In this document: in pieces, positions 33,581 to 45,540 of the stretch
Position numbering within the stretch: position 1 is the first letter of the stretch
How the letters are laid out: each line of letters begins with the position of its first letter
The notes under the pieces: model-generated
The model's database searches: none
The model's input: only the letters and a program-made list of their open reading frames with translations
Told to the model about the DNA's origin: nothing
DNA from: Heterostelium album PN500
Taxonomy: Eukaryota; Evosea; Eumycetozoa; Acytosteliales; Acytosteliaceae
Length of the DNA: 64,000 nucleotides
Assembly (NCBI RefSeq): GCF_000004825.1
Contig: NW_008805073.1
Span: 806,001-870,000 of the forward strand
Direction: 5' to 3'
Made by a program: the position numbers and the translations under genes

Positions 33581-35015
33581 TTTAGATTTAAATAAATAAT
33601 TAATTTTTTTTAAATAACAATGACGTTTACATAACTGTGAACCAATTTTAGTTTTTCTGTTGTCTTGTCCAAAAACCACAAGTTTATGGACTGATCACCA
33701 ATAATGGATTGAATCTTCAAAAAAGAACAAGATTGTGTTATTTTTTTCAAAGATTTTTTCATAGATTTTTAGACTTATAACAAAATATGAAATCATCTGA
33801 TTATGAGTCAGAATTAATTAAAGAAAAAACACAAAAAAGTCAAACATTTCAATTTATTATAATTCTATCATATCGTTTCCGTTATTAAAGTTGAAATCTT
33901 TAGTTGTAACTGAATGCATCTGAGGCACACGATGGATTTAGTAATTAAAGTTGAAAATCTTCTACAAAGGATTTCCAATATTCTCAAATTATTTTATTTA
34001 ATTTACAAGAAAAAGTCCAACTACACAGATGAGATGATCCAAAGATTACTTCCTCTTTAGATATAAATAACCGTCATTACCATGTTTAATGTCGAACGTT
34101 TACTTGATAAACAAGGTCATTATCGCAACACTTACTGTTGTATGATAAATGATTATCAAAAAAGTTTTGTCAGGAGTATTGTGACCTACGACAACACAAT
34201 ACTTTTGCCGTTGACTACACGTGCAAGATTCTCTTTACTCTATTTAACCAGCCAATCCGTAAAACAACTATATATGTTGTGGTAGAGCTATAGATAAAAA
34301 GGTCTACCTAACAAACTGGTCAACTCTATCATTATTTCACTCTGAGTGTGGCATCGACACTCCTAATCGGTCGATCTTTGGCGTCTCGGAACTGCATTTC
34401 CTGAGCGGTAATTCGGCGTGGGAAGGTGGTTTGTCTAAATTTCACTGCCCAATACTACCATCATGATCATATGTGCTGCTTCTCAGATTATTATTATATG
34501 ATCTATCTTAGTTCACGAACTCAGAGCCAAGTCTTGCCATCATAATCGTGTAGTATGTGCTTCGCCTGCTATAACTATTCTATTTGCTGTCATAGGTGAT
34601 CAAATAGTATGGTGTCAACTTTCAAGACAAATTATATATATATATATATATGTGCGCGCTACCAATCAACCACAGAGAGTAGAGTCGAGTCGTTCACTAT
34701 CCAAACAGTCAGGTTGGCATCAACCGCTCTACATACTATCATTACTTCATTGAACATGTCCTGTAATCTGATGTTAAGCAATTGGTTTATAAATGTCAAA
34801 TCTCTCTCTTATTCTATTATTGTGCTTATAACTCAAAAGTTCTGATAATACACTAAAAATAATTCTTTTGTTTTTCTTAAAAATTTAATTTTTAAAATGT
34901 GTAAATTTCATTTTATCCCCAAAAATGAAAAAATTTTGCATTCTGCTAATGTTCATCATTATTTCAAGTTGGCATTAAAAATCGATCATCTATCATTCTT
35001 ACATCAAGACAATCA
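33581..35015. other. spacer with an unusual more GC-rich segment at about 34080-34850
   Basis: The left part is plain AT-rich spacer. From about 34080 to 34850 base composition is more even than in any other spacer here. An open stretch of about 70 codons without ATG lies near 34265-34480 (LTNWSTLSLFHSECGID, then GVSELHFLSGNSAWEGG), but it ends in stops and no family is recognised. It could be a relic of a mobile element or of a gene from elsewhere. Confidence 0.35.
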
Positions 35016-36780
35016 ATGACAGAACAACAACTTTATTTAGAATCAATAGAATGTGATCCAACAAAGGCAAGTTCTTACTTTAACCTTGCAAATATACTTT
35101 CAAATGGTGAATCAATTACACTTAATGATGGACAATCAATGACAAAACAACAACTATTCTTGAAATCAATAGAATGTGATCCCACCGATTCCAGTTCATA
35201 TTTTAACCTTGCAATGACACTTTCAAGTGGGTGAATCAATCACACTTAATGATGGACAATCAATGACAGAACAACAATTGTATTTGAAATCAATAGAATG
35301 TGATCCAACCGATTCCGATTCATATTTTAACCTTGCAACTACACTTTCAAGAGGTGAATCAATCACATTTAATGATGGACAATCAATGACAGAACAACAA
35401 CTATACTTAAAGGTAATAGAATATGATCCAACCTATTCATATTCATATAATAGCCTTGCAAATACACTTTCAAGTGGTGAATCAATCACACTTAAAAATG
35501 GTCAATCAATGACAGAACAACAATTATACTTGAAATCAATAGAATGTGATCCAACAGATTCTGATTCATATTTTAACCTTGCAACTACACTTTCAATTGG
35601 TGAATCAATCACACTTAATGATGGACAATCAATGACAAAACAACAACTATACTTGAAATCAATAGAATATGATCCCATCGATTCAAGTTCATATGTTAAC
35701 CTTGCAACAACACTTTCAATTGGTGAATCAATCACTCTCAATGATGGACGATCAATAACAGAACGTCAATTATACTTGACAGCAATAGAATATGATCCAT
35801 GTAATTCCAATTCTTATTATAACTTTGCACTTTTACTTTCAAAAGATGAATCAATCACACTTAATGATGGACAATCAATGACAAAGCAACAACTATACTT
35901 AAAGGTAATAGAATGTGATCCAACCTATTCATATTCATATAATAGCCTTGCAAATACACTTTCAATTGGTGAATCAATCACACTTAATGATGGACAATCA
36001 ATGACAAAACAACAACTATACTTAAAATCAATAGAATTTAATCCAACGAATTCAAATTCATATAATAACCTTGCAAATACACTTTCAAGTGGTGAATCAA
36101 TCACACTTAATAATGGACGATCAATGACACAACAACAATTATACTTAAAAGCAATAGAATGTGATCCAACAAAGGCAGGTTCTTACTTTAACCTTGCAAA
36201 TACACTTTCAATTGGTGAATCAATCACACTTAATGATGGACAATCAATGACAGAACAACAACTATACTTGAAATCAATAGAATATGATCCAACCCATTCT
36301 CTTTCATATTATGATCTTGCAAGAACACTTTCAATTGGTGAATCAATCACACTTAATGATGGACAATCAATGACAAAACAACAACTATACTTGAAATCAA
36401 TAGAATGTGATCCAACATATTCATGTTCATATCATAACCTTGCAGGAATACTTTCAAAAGATGAATCAATCACACTTAATAATGGACAATCAATCACAAA
36501 GCAACAATTATACTTAAAAGCAATAGAATGTGATCCAACCAATTCATATTCATTTTTTGACATTGCAACAACACTATCTCTCTATGAAACAATACCACTG
36601 CAGAATGGTGTTCGAATGACAAAACAACAACTATTATTGGAATCACTAAGATTAAATGATAAACAAAGATTGGCTTACAAATATATAGGATTAACACTTT
36701 TAAACAACAAGCAAACGATAACACTTCCAAACGGTGAACAAATGACAAGAAGACAACTACTTCAAAAAGCAAGAGAATAA
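35016..36780 (+). CDS. protein of about 14 TPR-like 41-residue repeats, one frameshift
   Basis: The repeat is 123 bp, 41 residues: GESITLNDGQSMTKQQLYLK, then SIECDPT, then about four variable residues, then SYFNLATTLS. The two helices (MTKQQLYLKSIE and SYFNLATTLS) separated by DP resemble a TPR or Sel1 helix pair, so a protein-binding solenoid is likely. The last two units diverge (YETIPLQNG, then TITLPNGEQMTRRQLLQKARE, stop at 36780). The first ATG in frame is 35016. One extra G at about 35229 shifts the frame between the second and third repeats. The right-hand frame (517 residues) is uninterrupted. So it is either recently broken or a sequencing artefact. No signal peptide. Function unknown. 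Confidence 0.7.
35106..36600 (+). repeat. tandem 123-bp coding repeats, about 12 units
   Basis: Start points of the GGTGAATCAATC element recur every 123 bp (for example 35354, 35477, 35600, 35723). Units differ by few bases, so unequal exchange probably keeps the array changing. Confidence 0.9.
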
Positions 36781-36881
36781 ATTTTTTTTTTAATTTCTTT
36801 AAATCAAATTAATTATGATAGATGTAAATAGTTTGATTAAATATAATAAGTTTTTTGAAAAATCACTTTCCCATACAAAAA

Positions 36882-37952
36882 TTAATTTCTTCTGATAATA
36901 GTTGGATCTTCGGTGTATTGTTGTTTGGTGATCCACATTGATTGGAAATCGTTATGGTTTGCTAAGATTGATCCACCTACCCAAGCGGAGGAAACACCTC
37001 TTGGTGATTGAATGAATTTGGTTCTGATGTTTGTTGGGAAGAGTGTCGATATCTCCTTCTTCATACGATCTGAAAAACCAGGAATAAGAGTGTTACCACC
37101 GGAGAACATTACATTGGAAACAAAGAGTTCTATGATTGAGCATTGCACTTCATGATCGAGTCAAAAGTGATCTTGTGTACTCCATCGTATTGTTTCTCAA
37201 TTAACATTGGCTGGAACAAAGCTTCTGGACACATGAAATGTTCAACATCGATGGTTATCACCTCTCCATCATGCATGGTGCAATTTCTCTGAATTTTAGA
37301 GACTGGACGTTGCAATTCGCTCTCATAGTTCAGAGCAACATAACACAGTTTCTCTTTGATGTCACGAACTATTTCTCTTTGACTGTTGTCAAATGAGTAT
37401 CCACGTTTGTTCAACAATTTCATCATGAAATCAGTGAGATCTTTTCCACTGATGTCTTGAGAGATCGTTACATTGTCTACTGCATATCCATTAACACAGG
37501 GACAGCACTGGTAACACCATCGCTAGAGTCGAGAACAACAGCAGTTAGATGTCCAGCAGAATACAAAGTGAGAATGGCTTGATTGGCGATGTACATAGAT
37601 GGAACATCGAATTTCTCAAACATGATTTGGGCCATCTTCTCACGATTTACATTTGAATTGTTTGGTGTCTCCACCAAGAGAACAGGTTGTTTCTTGGAGT
37701 CAACTTCTAGTTTTTGGAAAGAGTGTCTATAGATTGTCTCCATTGCTTGCCAATTGGTGATATCGCCATTCTGAACAGGATAACTCAATTCAAGGGTGTC
37801 TCTTCTCGGCTGAACTTCATCTCCTACATAGTAGCGATTTTCATTCTCATTGTTGGAACCAATGACCGATTCGAATTTACTCTCTGTCTTTTCATCAGTC
37901 GCAACATCAATGACACTTGTGCAAGAACCAATATCAAATAAATAAATAGATC
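36882..37952 (-). pseudogene. divergent actin-family pseudogene
   Basis: Actin signatures on the minus strand in three frames: YYVGDEVQPRRDTLELSYPV, NGDITNWQAMETIYRHSF, NREKMAQIMFEKFDVPSMY, LDSSDGVTSAVPV, GKDLTDFMMKLLNKRGYSF, REIVRDIKEKLCYVAL, CPEALFQPML, SNVMFSGGNTLIPGFSDRM, and an end WITKQQYTEDP. The frame changes once after SAVPV and once after SIMKC. A possible splice acceptor at 37953 (AACAG) opens the first frame, but no N-terminal exon is seen. Residues normally fixed in actin are changed (DIGSCTS where DNGSGMC is usual). It is a diverged actin paralogue that has decayed; Dictyostelium genomes are known to hold many actin copies, including pseudogenes. Confidence 0.85.
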
Positions 37953-38289
37953 CTGTTTAATATTTTTGAGAAGTTTTATACTAAAACAATTCTTTCGAAA
38001 AATATTAACAATAAATTATTCAATATTGTAACAAATTTCTAATTGATTTCATCGAAAATTAGAATTAACTTCCCCATTTCTCCTGTGGGTGAAAGAATTA
38101 ACACATTTTTTTGTGTTTATACAAAATAATTGTTTTTTACACCAAATTTGATATTTATATTGTAGAAAGGAGGTAAATTGAACCAGGTTTTATTTAAAAA
38201 CTTTTTTGATCTAACTATTAATATTATTTTTTTTTTGATGTTTTTCAAAAATAATGAGTGGGAAGCCTCATATGAGTACCAATAAATCT

Positions 38290-38640
38290 GCACAAAATTT
38301 GAACTCTAGTCTTTTACTTTCAAATGTTGAATCAATTACACTTCATAATAGACAATCAATGACTGCACAACAACTATACTTGAAATCAATAGAATATGAT
38401 CAACCAGTTCAAATTCATAAAATAACCTTGCAAATACACTTTCAAATGGAGAATCAATCACACTTAATGATGGACAATCAATCACAAAAACACAACTATT
38501 TTTGAAATCAATAGAGTGTGATCCACACCTTTCACATATTAGCCTTGTAGATATATCGGATTTATTTTTGAAAACAAATAAAACACATCCAGTGGTGAAC
38601 AAATATCAAGACAACTACTTCAGAAACAAGAGAATAAATA
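38290..38640 (+). pseudogene. relic of the 41-residue repeat gene family
   Basis: Pieces of three repeat units in two frames (VESITLHNRQSMTAQQLYLK, then SITLNDGQSITKT, then the C-terminal TSSGEQISRQLLQKQE-like end). Too short and shifted to make the full protein. Same strand as the gene at 35016-36780. Confidence 0.7.
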
Positions 38641-38734
38641 AACATATATAATTATTTTCTTCAATTTAAAACTAAAATGTTGTTACAATCTATTGAATCA
38701 TTTATTCTTTAATTTATTAATTAAATTAATACTT

Positions 38735-40445
38735 TTAATTTAAAATAGATTTGCTCCATTTAAAAGTTGTTAAACCCATCTCTAAACAATATTGAAAATA
38801 TTGACCATCATATTGTATTTCTACATCAGTTTGTGAGTCACAGTTGTTGAGAATTACAAAATGAATTGAATCATCTGCATTGTCAAACGCTACGGTATTC
38901 AAACAACTGTCAAAGGTGCCACTCGATTCAATTCTAAAACTTGGTTCAACAATGAATTTACTGAAATGTGCCAATCCATAGTATTCAACGTTGAACAACA
39001 CTTGATGGTCATCATTATCACCATCATCATTCTTAATACTATTGTTATTAATATCAACGGTAAGTAATCCACGACAATTCTTACAACCATTATTAGTTGG
39101 ACCATCGTTGCTATCCAATGCCAAATTCCATTGGAGTACGGAACTAGCCCAGTTTTGTACTGCACCCATATAGAGATTGTTTGTATTCCACGCGAGATCC
39201 GATGCAAAATCCGGTGCCCAATAGCCACCACTACACTCGGTCATGTGTATCTCTTTCTCTGGATACTTGTTGTAGAGTACCGATTGATTAGTAACATCAC
39301 CTTGATAACAGTGGAATGCCGTTGCATTTACATAGGGATAGGCATCGCTATCAGTCAGTATATCGAGTGGATAATCTAAATCTATCCAATTGTGGTCGTA
39401 AATCAATATTCTCGTATCTGACACCTCGGGTTGCGCCAACAACTTTGTACCAAGCAATGCAACCAATTGTGCAGCAACATCAGAAGGAACATACATTCCA
39501 GGATAACTAAAAGGTTGGAACAACGGTTCATTCTGCAGTGTCACACCAAATATATCAATAGATTCCTCCAATTTATATTTCATTAAAAAAGAAACAAAGA
39601 AATCTGTATAAATATCATACTTTTTATTTTAGATAGTTAGTAATTAGTAAACTTTACTAAATAGAGATTAAAATGCTTTTAGAAACTTACCATATTCGAT
39701 AGAAGTTCACCACTTGTCAAGGAATTGGAAGATTTCATCCATTTCGGAGCTGTCCAAGGACTGTAGATTAACTTTATATTTGGGTTGATCGATTGTATTT
39801 GTTTGATGATTGGGATTGTGTACTGTTTGTCTGCGTCAATAGATAGATTCACTAGTTTGTAGTCATTGGTGTAGTCGTCATAGGTGTAGTTTGTCAATGA
39901 GAAATCACATGCACTTGCCGGTACTCTAATCATCGATAGACCAATACCCTCGACAGGATCAAACAATGACTTCAAGACATTCAATCCATTGGTTTCGTTT
40001 TGTTCGATTAACAAACTGAATAAGTAAGCTGATGATTGGGTTAGAGCAGCACCATATCCATAGATTCTCTAAAACAATAAATATAAATAATAAATATAAA
40101 TATAAAGATTAATAACAAGACAATCACCTTTAAATAATATATATATATTTAAATACAAACTTGATATTTTATAGTATCATCTATTATTATAATATTATTA
40201 GTATTACTTTTAGAATTAAAAGACGACGATGACGATGTTGCTTTGGTAGATGTACTATTAAAATGAATATCATTCATCCTCTGAAAGAGAAATGATTGAT
40301 CAAAAGTAGTCAACCATACTTGAATTGGTTGTTGTGAAGTACTACTACTACCACTACTTTGATCACCAATTTTGCTTAGAGCAGATATATTAATAATACA
40401 AAAACAACAAAAATAGTAAAAAAGTAGCACCTTATTATCATTCAT
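38735..40445 (-). CDS. glycoside hydrolase family 30 (glucosylceramidase-like), 515 aa (3 exons)
   Basis: Exons 40161-40445, 39691-40068 and 38735-39619, all phase 0. The last acceptor was placed at AAAAAG so that the frame reads YDIYTDFFVSFLMKY. A signal peptide (VLLFYYFCCFCIINISAL) points to lysosome or secretion. A Ser/Asn-rich stretch is followed by the catalytic barrel: YGYGAALTQSSAYLF, GLSMIRVPASACDFS, LIYSPWTAPKWMKSS, TLQNEPLF with acid/base Glu252, and MTECSGGYW with nucleophile Glu349. The end is the usual beta-sandwich. The family breaks glucosylceramide or related beta-linked glycans. Both catalytic Glu are present, so it should be active. I cannot tell glucosylceramidase from a related specificity. 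Confidence 0.9.
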
Positions 40446-41085
40446 TATCTTCTTTTGTTAATTTATCTATTTTTATATTGTACAACAAAAAAGCTACATA
40501 ATTATTAAGATGATAATTAAATAAACATTTCCTTCATCTTAAAATTAAAGATATTTTTAATAATACAAAAAAAAAACAAAAATATCTAAAATTGTTTATT
40601 TTTAAATGTGAGCTGATGAGTGTATTTTCTTTATGATATTTGAATCTATAGATTTTGAATGTATATTTCTATTTATATAAATATGTATTTTAAATAAATA
40701 AAGGATTGAAGTTACATACTTTTTAGCTGATAATCAAACAACTTATTTGTTCATCTTAGTAACATTAAAAAACATATACAAAAAAAAAAAAAAACCTTGT
40801 ATTGTAATCCATATCAAAAAGTCTTAATAAACAACCATTAAAGATATCTTTAAATATATTCATATAAAATGAATGAATGAATAAATACTCTTTTGATTAT
40901 TTACCACATCATATATTATTTATTTATATTCAAAATATTTGTTTTTTTTTTTATGTTATTTATTCATTTTTCACTATTCTTATTTATTAAATTAATAGTT
41001 TTTATTTATTTTAAAAAGAAAAGAAGAATAAACATATAAATATATAATAAAATAATATCAATACACCACAAAAAGGTTATATAAA
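40446..41085. promoter_or_regulatory. divergent spacer (glycosidase / Cys-rich secreted gene)
   Basis: About 640 bp of AT-rich sequence between two divergent starts. Long A and T runs near 40565 and 40780 are the only marks. Confidence 0.5.
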
Positions 41086-41388
41086 ATGAATTACAGAACT
41101 ACTATAAGTTTAATGTTGGTTATGATCGTATCATCTTCCTATGTCATCGATGCATGTATTCCAATTGCTTGTGAACCGATCGATAATGAACAATGTGTAA
41201 AGAGTGGTGGTGCAATTCAAACCAGACCTATTACAGGTAATTGTTGTCCTAAATGCTATCATCCGTGCGACGGTGCAAAGTGTGGACATATCATTACCAA
41301 AGATGATTGCAAACAACATCAAGTCTTTATTCCTGCCGATCCAAAGAATCATATCTGTTGTAATTCGTGTCAACCAATCATTGAATAA
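41086..41388 (+). CDS. small secreted Cys-rich protein, 100 aa
   Basis: Single exon. A signal peptide (ISLMLVMIVSSSYVIDA) is followed by about 77 residues with twelve Cys, arranged as two similar blocks: CIPIACEP, then C, then CCPKCY; and CDGAKCGH, then C, then ICCNSC. The doubled CC-x2-C ending suggests two small disulfide domains, similar to short VWC-like or antistasin-like modules, but I cannot name the family. Likely secreted and disulfide-bonded. The start has an A-rich context typical of dictyostelids. It lies between a secreted glycosidase and an oxygenase, with no visible linkage. Confidence 0.75.
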   Translation: MNYRTTISLMLVMIVSSSYVIDACIPIACEPIDNEQCVKSGGAIQTRPITGNCCPKCYHPCDGAKCGHIITKDDCKQHQVFIPADPKNHICCNSCQPIIE

Positions 41389-41630
41389 AATATAATTAAC
41401 ATTAATATTATTCTCAAAACTTACCAAATGCTTTTCATTTTTTTGTTTTTTTTTTTTTGTTCAAAGATTAATTTTAGTATAAAATAAATTAATTAAATTG
41501 CAAACAACCCAAATTTAGATTGTTTGATCAACCCCACCATCATTATCTTTGATTTTAAAATCAATCCAATTAAAATGAATAAACAAATATTTAAGTATTA
41601 GTAATAGGTTTAATATAAGTAATAACAACT

Positions 41631-42471
41631 ATGGCAAAAGAGATATCAGAGTTTATCATTGACAATAGTAATAATGTAGAGTTGATAAAATCGATAACAT
41701 GTGAAAAGTTGGAATATCCAGAGAAAGATTCTTACTTTTTAAGAGATGTATTGTCAAAAGAAGAATGTCAATTAGTACTAAATACTCTGTATATAGCACC
41801 AGATGCTAAGAGTGATACATTCAATAATAAAGATCATGTAAGAGAAAATACCTAATCAATTGATTTGTTCTTCTTTCTCATCATTGCCAGTTTATTTATA
41901 AATAGGGTTTAAGATTACGTAGATTCTCAGATCAGCTATCTTTGAAGTTAAAAGAAAGAATCGAAAGATTCCTACCAACAACATTGACTAGACCACCTGT
42001 TGTTCAACTATCGAACGATACCAACAACAACACACCTAAAACAATCGATTGGAAATTCGATAGAATATCAGAAGAGTTTAAATTTATTAAATATGGTAAT
42101 TAGCTAATTTGTTAACTAATTAATAATGTTATTAGATTCAAATAACTAATATATATATCTCTATCAATCTTGCAGAGAAAGGACAAAGATTTCCAGCACA
42201 TACAGATGGAGAGTATAGAATTTCAAATACAGAACTATCGTTCCTCTCGGTTATTTTCTTTTTGAATGACGGTGGTGCTGTTGATTTCCGAGGTGGTGAT
42301 TTTCGATTCCTAAGAAAAGATGCCATTGAGAAGTATACACCGATGAAGACTATTACACCCAAGGCAGGTTCTGTTTTGATCTTCCCACATTATACATGGC
42401 ATGATTCGACCACCATTGAAGATGGTATCAAATATGTTATAAGATCGAATCTTATGTTTAAACATCAATAA
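41631..42471 (+). CDS. 2-oxoglutarate/Fe(II) oxygenase, prolyl-hydroxylase-like, 230 aa (3 exons)
   Basis: Exons 41631-41837, 41906-42095 and 42176-42471 with matching phase (donors GTAAGA and GTAATT). The core shows the iron-binding HTD (His141, Asp143) in RFPAHTDGEY, a strand LSVIFFLND, GGDFRF, PKAGSVLIFPHYTWHD with the likely distal His208, and the 2-oxoglutarate Arg/Lys in GIKYVIRSNLMF. This is the prolyl-4-hydroxylase-like fold with all key residues present. No signal peptide, so a cytosolic or nuclear substrate is likely. Length is that of a single catalytic domain. Substrate unknown. Confidence 0.85.
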
Positions 42472-42780
42472 ACTTTTCCAACGAAACATTCTCTTGTCTC
42501 TTGACAATCAGAGAAAATATCATAAACTCGTCAAAAAACATCATTATTATTCATTGTGGAAACAACAATGTTTGCATTCGAATCAGTTGATTTTTATTTT
42601 TTTTTACTATTTTTATTTTATTTTATTTTAAAAACTGAATCAATCATAACCACCCTTATTAAATTTTTAGTAGTTAACGGGCTGATTTAATTTAGAATTG
42701 TATTGTTAATTAATTAATATTATTATTTGAATGTAGATATATATATATATGTATTAAATATAGATATATAATTTTATATA

Positions 42781-44172
42781 ATGATTAAAAATATATTTGA
42801 AAGTTCAAAAAATATTGAAAGAGAGATTGGACATTATTTGTTTGGAACATGGATCTATTTGTTGTTGTTAGTTGCGATACTCAGTGGAATAAAACTGATT
42901 AGCAATAAAACAATAAAGTTTATATTTAAATGGATCGTACAGCTTTTGTTTGTTATATCGGTACTGAATATCACGCTGGTGATGCTGTTGGATCAAACAT
43001 ATATCAAGTATCCATCGGATGCCTATGCCATGCTGCCTTCGGGTGATGGTGGCGTCAGTTACATGGTACCATTCAACGGAAACAACTTACACTTTAGATG
43101 CTATGAAAATAATAATAACAATTGTAATAATACCGATCAATGTAAAACAATATTATTTGAATCTGGTAAGTTGTTTGAATTTTAAACTATATATTTGTAT
43201 ATATTTGTTTGACTATTATTATTAATAATATTATTATTATTATAATTTAGGATTACCATTTTACTCTAGTGTTTGGGGAAATGTTATTTCTAAAATGGTT
43301 ACAATGATGGGAAATAGAAAGGATTACAGTGAAGAGTTGGCTCAGATTGGTAGATTTTGTGTTTACGATAGATATGGATATGGTTGGAGTGACTCTAGAA
43401 CAGAGTCTATCGGTGCTTTGCAGATGTCCAATGATCTCTCAGAGTATTTAAATGTACTGGGTATCGGAGGTGATCAAATCATATTCGTAGGATGGTCATA
43501 CGGTGGTGCCATCGGTCAGATTTTCACCTCACAAAAGAAGACCGCTGGATTAGTACTTGTTGACTCTATGGATATAATAGATGGTACAAACGATGCACTA
43601 ATACAAGGTATTATAGATGGTAAAAATGTAAGTGTTAATTATATTTATATCAACTAGTTCGATTAGTTATATATTTATAATTAACTTTTTTTTTGGATTT
43701 GTCACAAAAGTCATTTTTATTATTAAATCTATTTAGATTAACTGGTATACCAAGAATAATAGATTCATATCCATTGGAGAGTGGATATCTCAGTGCACAG
43801 ATACCATTGGATCCACATTTGAAGTACTATTCGAATCATGTCTTTTTGAATTCCGACTTCCTCCAAGCGGCATGGCATGAACTCAATGTTCTATTGGATT
43901 CTTTGCGAGATTTGGAAATACAAATCAACACTACTATGGTTGCGAATAACGGTTATCCATTTGGATCCACTCCACTTGTTGTACTGACAGCCGGAGAAAA
44001 CGGAGATCACGATTGGATACAAAGACAGAATACTTTAGCTTCATACTCCTCAAACAGCTTCCATATTATAAACAACAACACCAATCATTTCGTTCCATTC
44101 CAATCACCAGATTCAATTATAAACGCCATTATAAAATGTATTTCAATGATAAATCAACAACCGAATCAGTAA
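42781..44172 (+). CDS. membrane-anchored alpha/beta hydrolase, 407 aa (3 exons)
   Basis: Exons 42781-43165, 43251-43627 and 43711-44172, phases agree. Two N-terminal hydrophobic segments (about residues 24-42 and 50-72) are followed by a hydrolase domain: GRFCVYDRYGYGWSDSR, the nucleophile elbow VGWSYGG with Ser211, LVLVDSMD, and near the end a catalytic His in NTNHFVPF (about residue 380). The strand order fits the alpha/beta hydrolase fold. The first intron falls where the oxyanion region would begin (ESG / LPFYSS). Substrate unknown; lipid or ester hydrolysis at a membrane is a guess. Confidence 0.85.
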
Positions 44173-44372
44173 TAATAATAAGATACATAAAATATATATA
44201 TATTGGTTTGTAAAAAGGCGAATTATAATAAATGTGTAATGTAACGGTATATTAATACAAATATATGTGGACAAAAGTAGTAATATCAAAGATTACTTTT
44301 TTTTTTATTTATTTACAAAATTTACATTGTTTTCTTTTTTTCTTTTTGTTTTTTAGATTGTTTTTACTTCAT

Positions 44373-45540
44373 TTATACTTTCTTGGTGGTGTGGGTACCG
44401 TGAGTATGCATATAGGAGTCGTAGTCATTCTTTTGACGTTGGAATTGTGACTCTAAGACCTTTCCTTCTTCTTCCATCTTCTTATTCTTGGTGATGTGTC
44501 CCCACTTCTCCTTGAGAGCACCCTTGATCTTTTGCATTTGCGATGGCTTGTGTGGCTCTCCGTGCAAGTGGGTGTCTGGATTCTCAGTGGAGCTGATGTT
44601 GTGCAATGAGTGTTCATCGTAGTAGTCATCGTAACCGAGCTTCTCAGAGGAACTGTTGATTCCACGAGTCTCACCAAGCTTCTGAGTTTGAGTTTCAGTT
44701 AGGGTGCGAGTCTCTCCCAAAGAGTCACGTTCAATCTTTTTCTCTGTGAAGGTTTCTGTGACTTCGTTTGGCTTGGTCACAGTCTCTTTGATGGTTTCTC
44801 TCTCGATGGCTGGTGACATTGTGTTGTTGGTGGTGGTGGTGATGGTATCTCCTGGGATGGTAGTGACACTTTCGTCAGTGATGGTGGTGACAGTGGCTGG
44901 CAAGGTGATACCTGAAGATGGCAGTGAGGTGGTACTAGATTGAAGACCTGGATTTACGAAAGTGGTTTCAGTTGCTGGTCTACCTTCGGAGGTCAACAGT
45001 GCTTCAGTCTCTACAAGTGTATCAGCTGGCTCTAAGAAGGTACTGCTTCTTTGTGTTGACTCTAAAATGGTATCGGTTCCGTGGTACTCAGGATCATTTA
45101 CATTTGGACCATGGTGATATTCTGGAACCATCTTTTGCTCAAAGACCTGAGATTTTGCACCACCAAGAGTGGTTTCATTTACACTTGACAGATCACCGAA
45201 TGAGGTTGTACTACCTTCTAGTGGTTGGTTACTAAATGTAGTTGTTTCTTCAAAGAATTTCTCTTTAAATACTGGTGCTATTAATATTTTTTAAATAGAA
45301 AAAATAATTTAACTAATTAGTTTAAGTTTTGAAAAAAAAAGTTGATAAAAAAAAAACTCTAAACATACCTTGAGTCTCTTCAAGTGGAGTGGCATGTTCC
45401 ATTGACATTTGTCTACCTGCGATTGGTGAAGAGTATCCCTCCTGAGCACTGGTAATAAATGGAGAGCTAGTTGGCTCATAGTTATAGCTGTCACCCTCCT
45501 TGGTTGGTAGGTAGGATGTACTGTGTTGTAATTCAGTCAT
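44373..45540 (-). CDS. CsbD-like domain protein with long Thr/Ser/Glu-rich region, 358 aa (2 exons)
   Basis: Exons 45369-45540 and 44373-45277 (donor GTATGT, acceptor AATAG, matching phase). Most of the protein is low-complexity and hydrophilic (Thr, Ser, Glu, Pro). Near the C-terminus there is a short block MQKIKGALKEKWGHITKNKK that resembles the CsbD family, small stress-induced proteins of bacteria also found in some protists. The rest may be disordered. No membrane segment. Role unknown; a stress or dormancy role would be inference from the family only. Confidence 0.65.

Noticed and set aside
34082-34845. Two short frames with ATG in the more GC-rich spacer
   Set aside because: Overlapping frames have equal length and no domain; reported as an unexplained segment instead.
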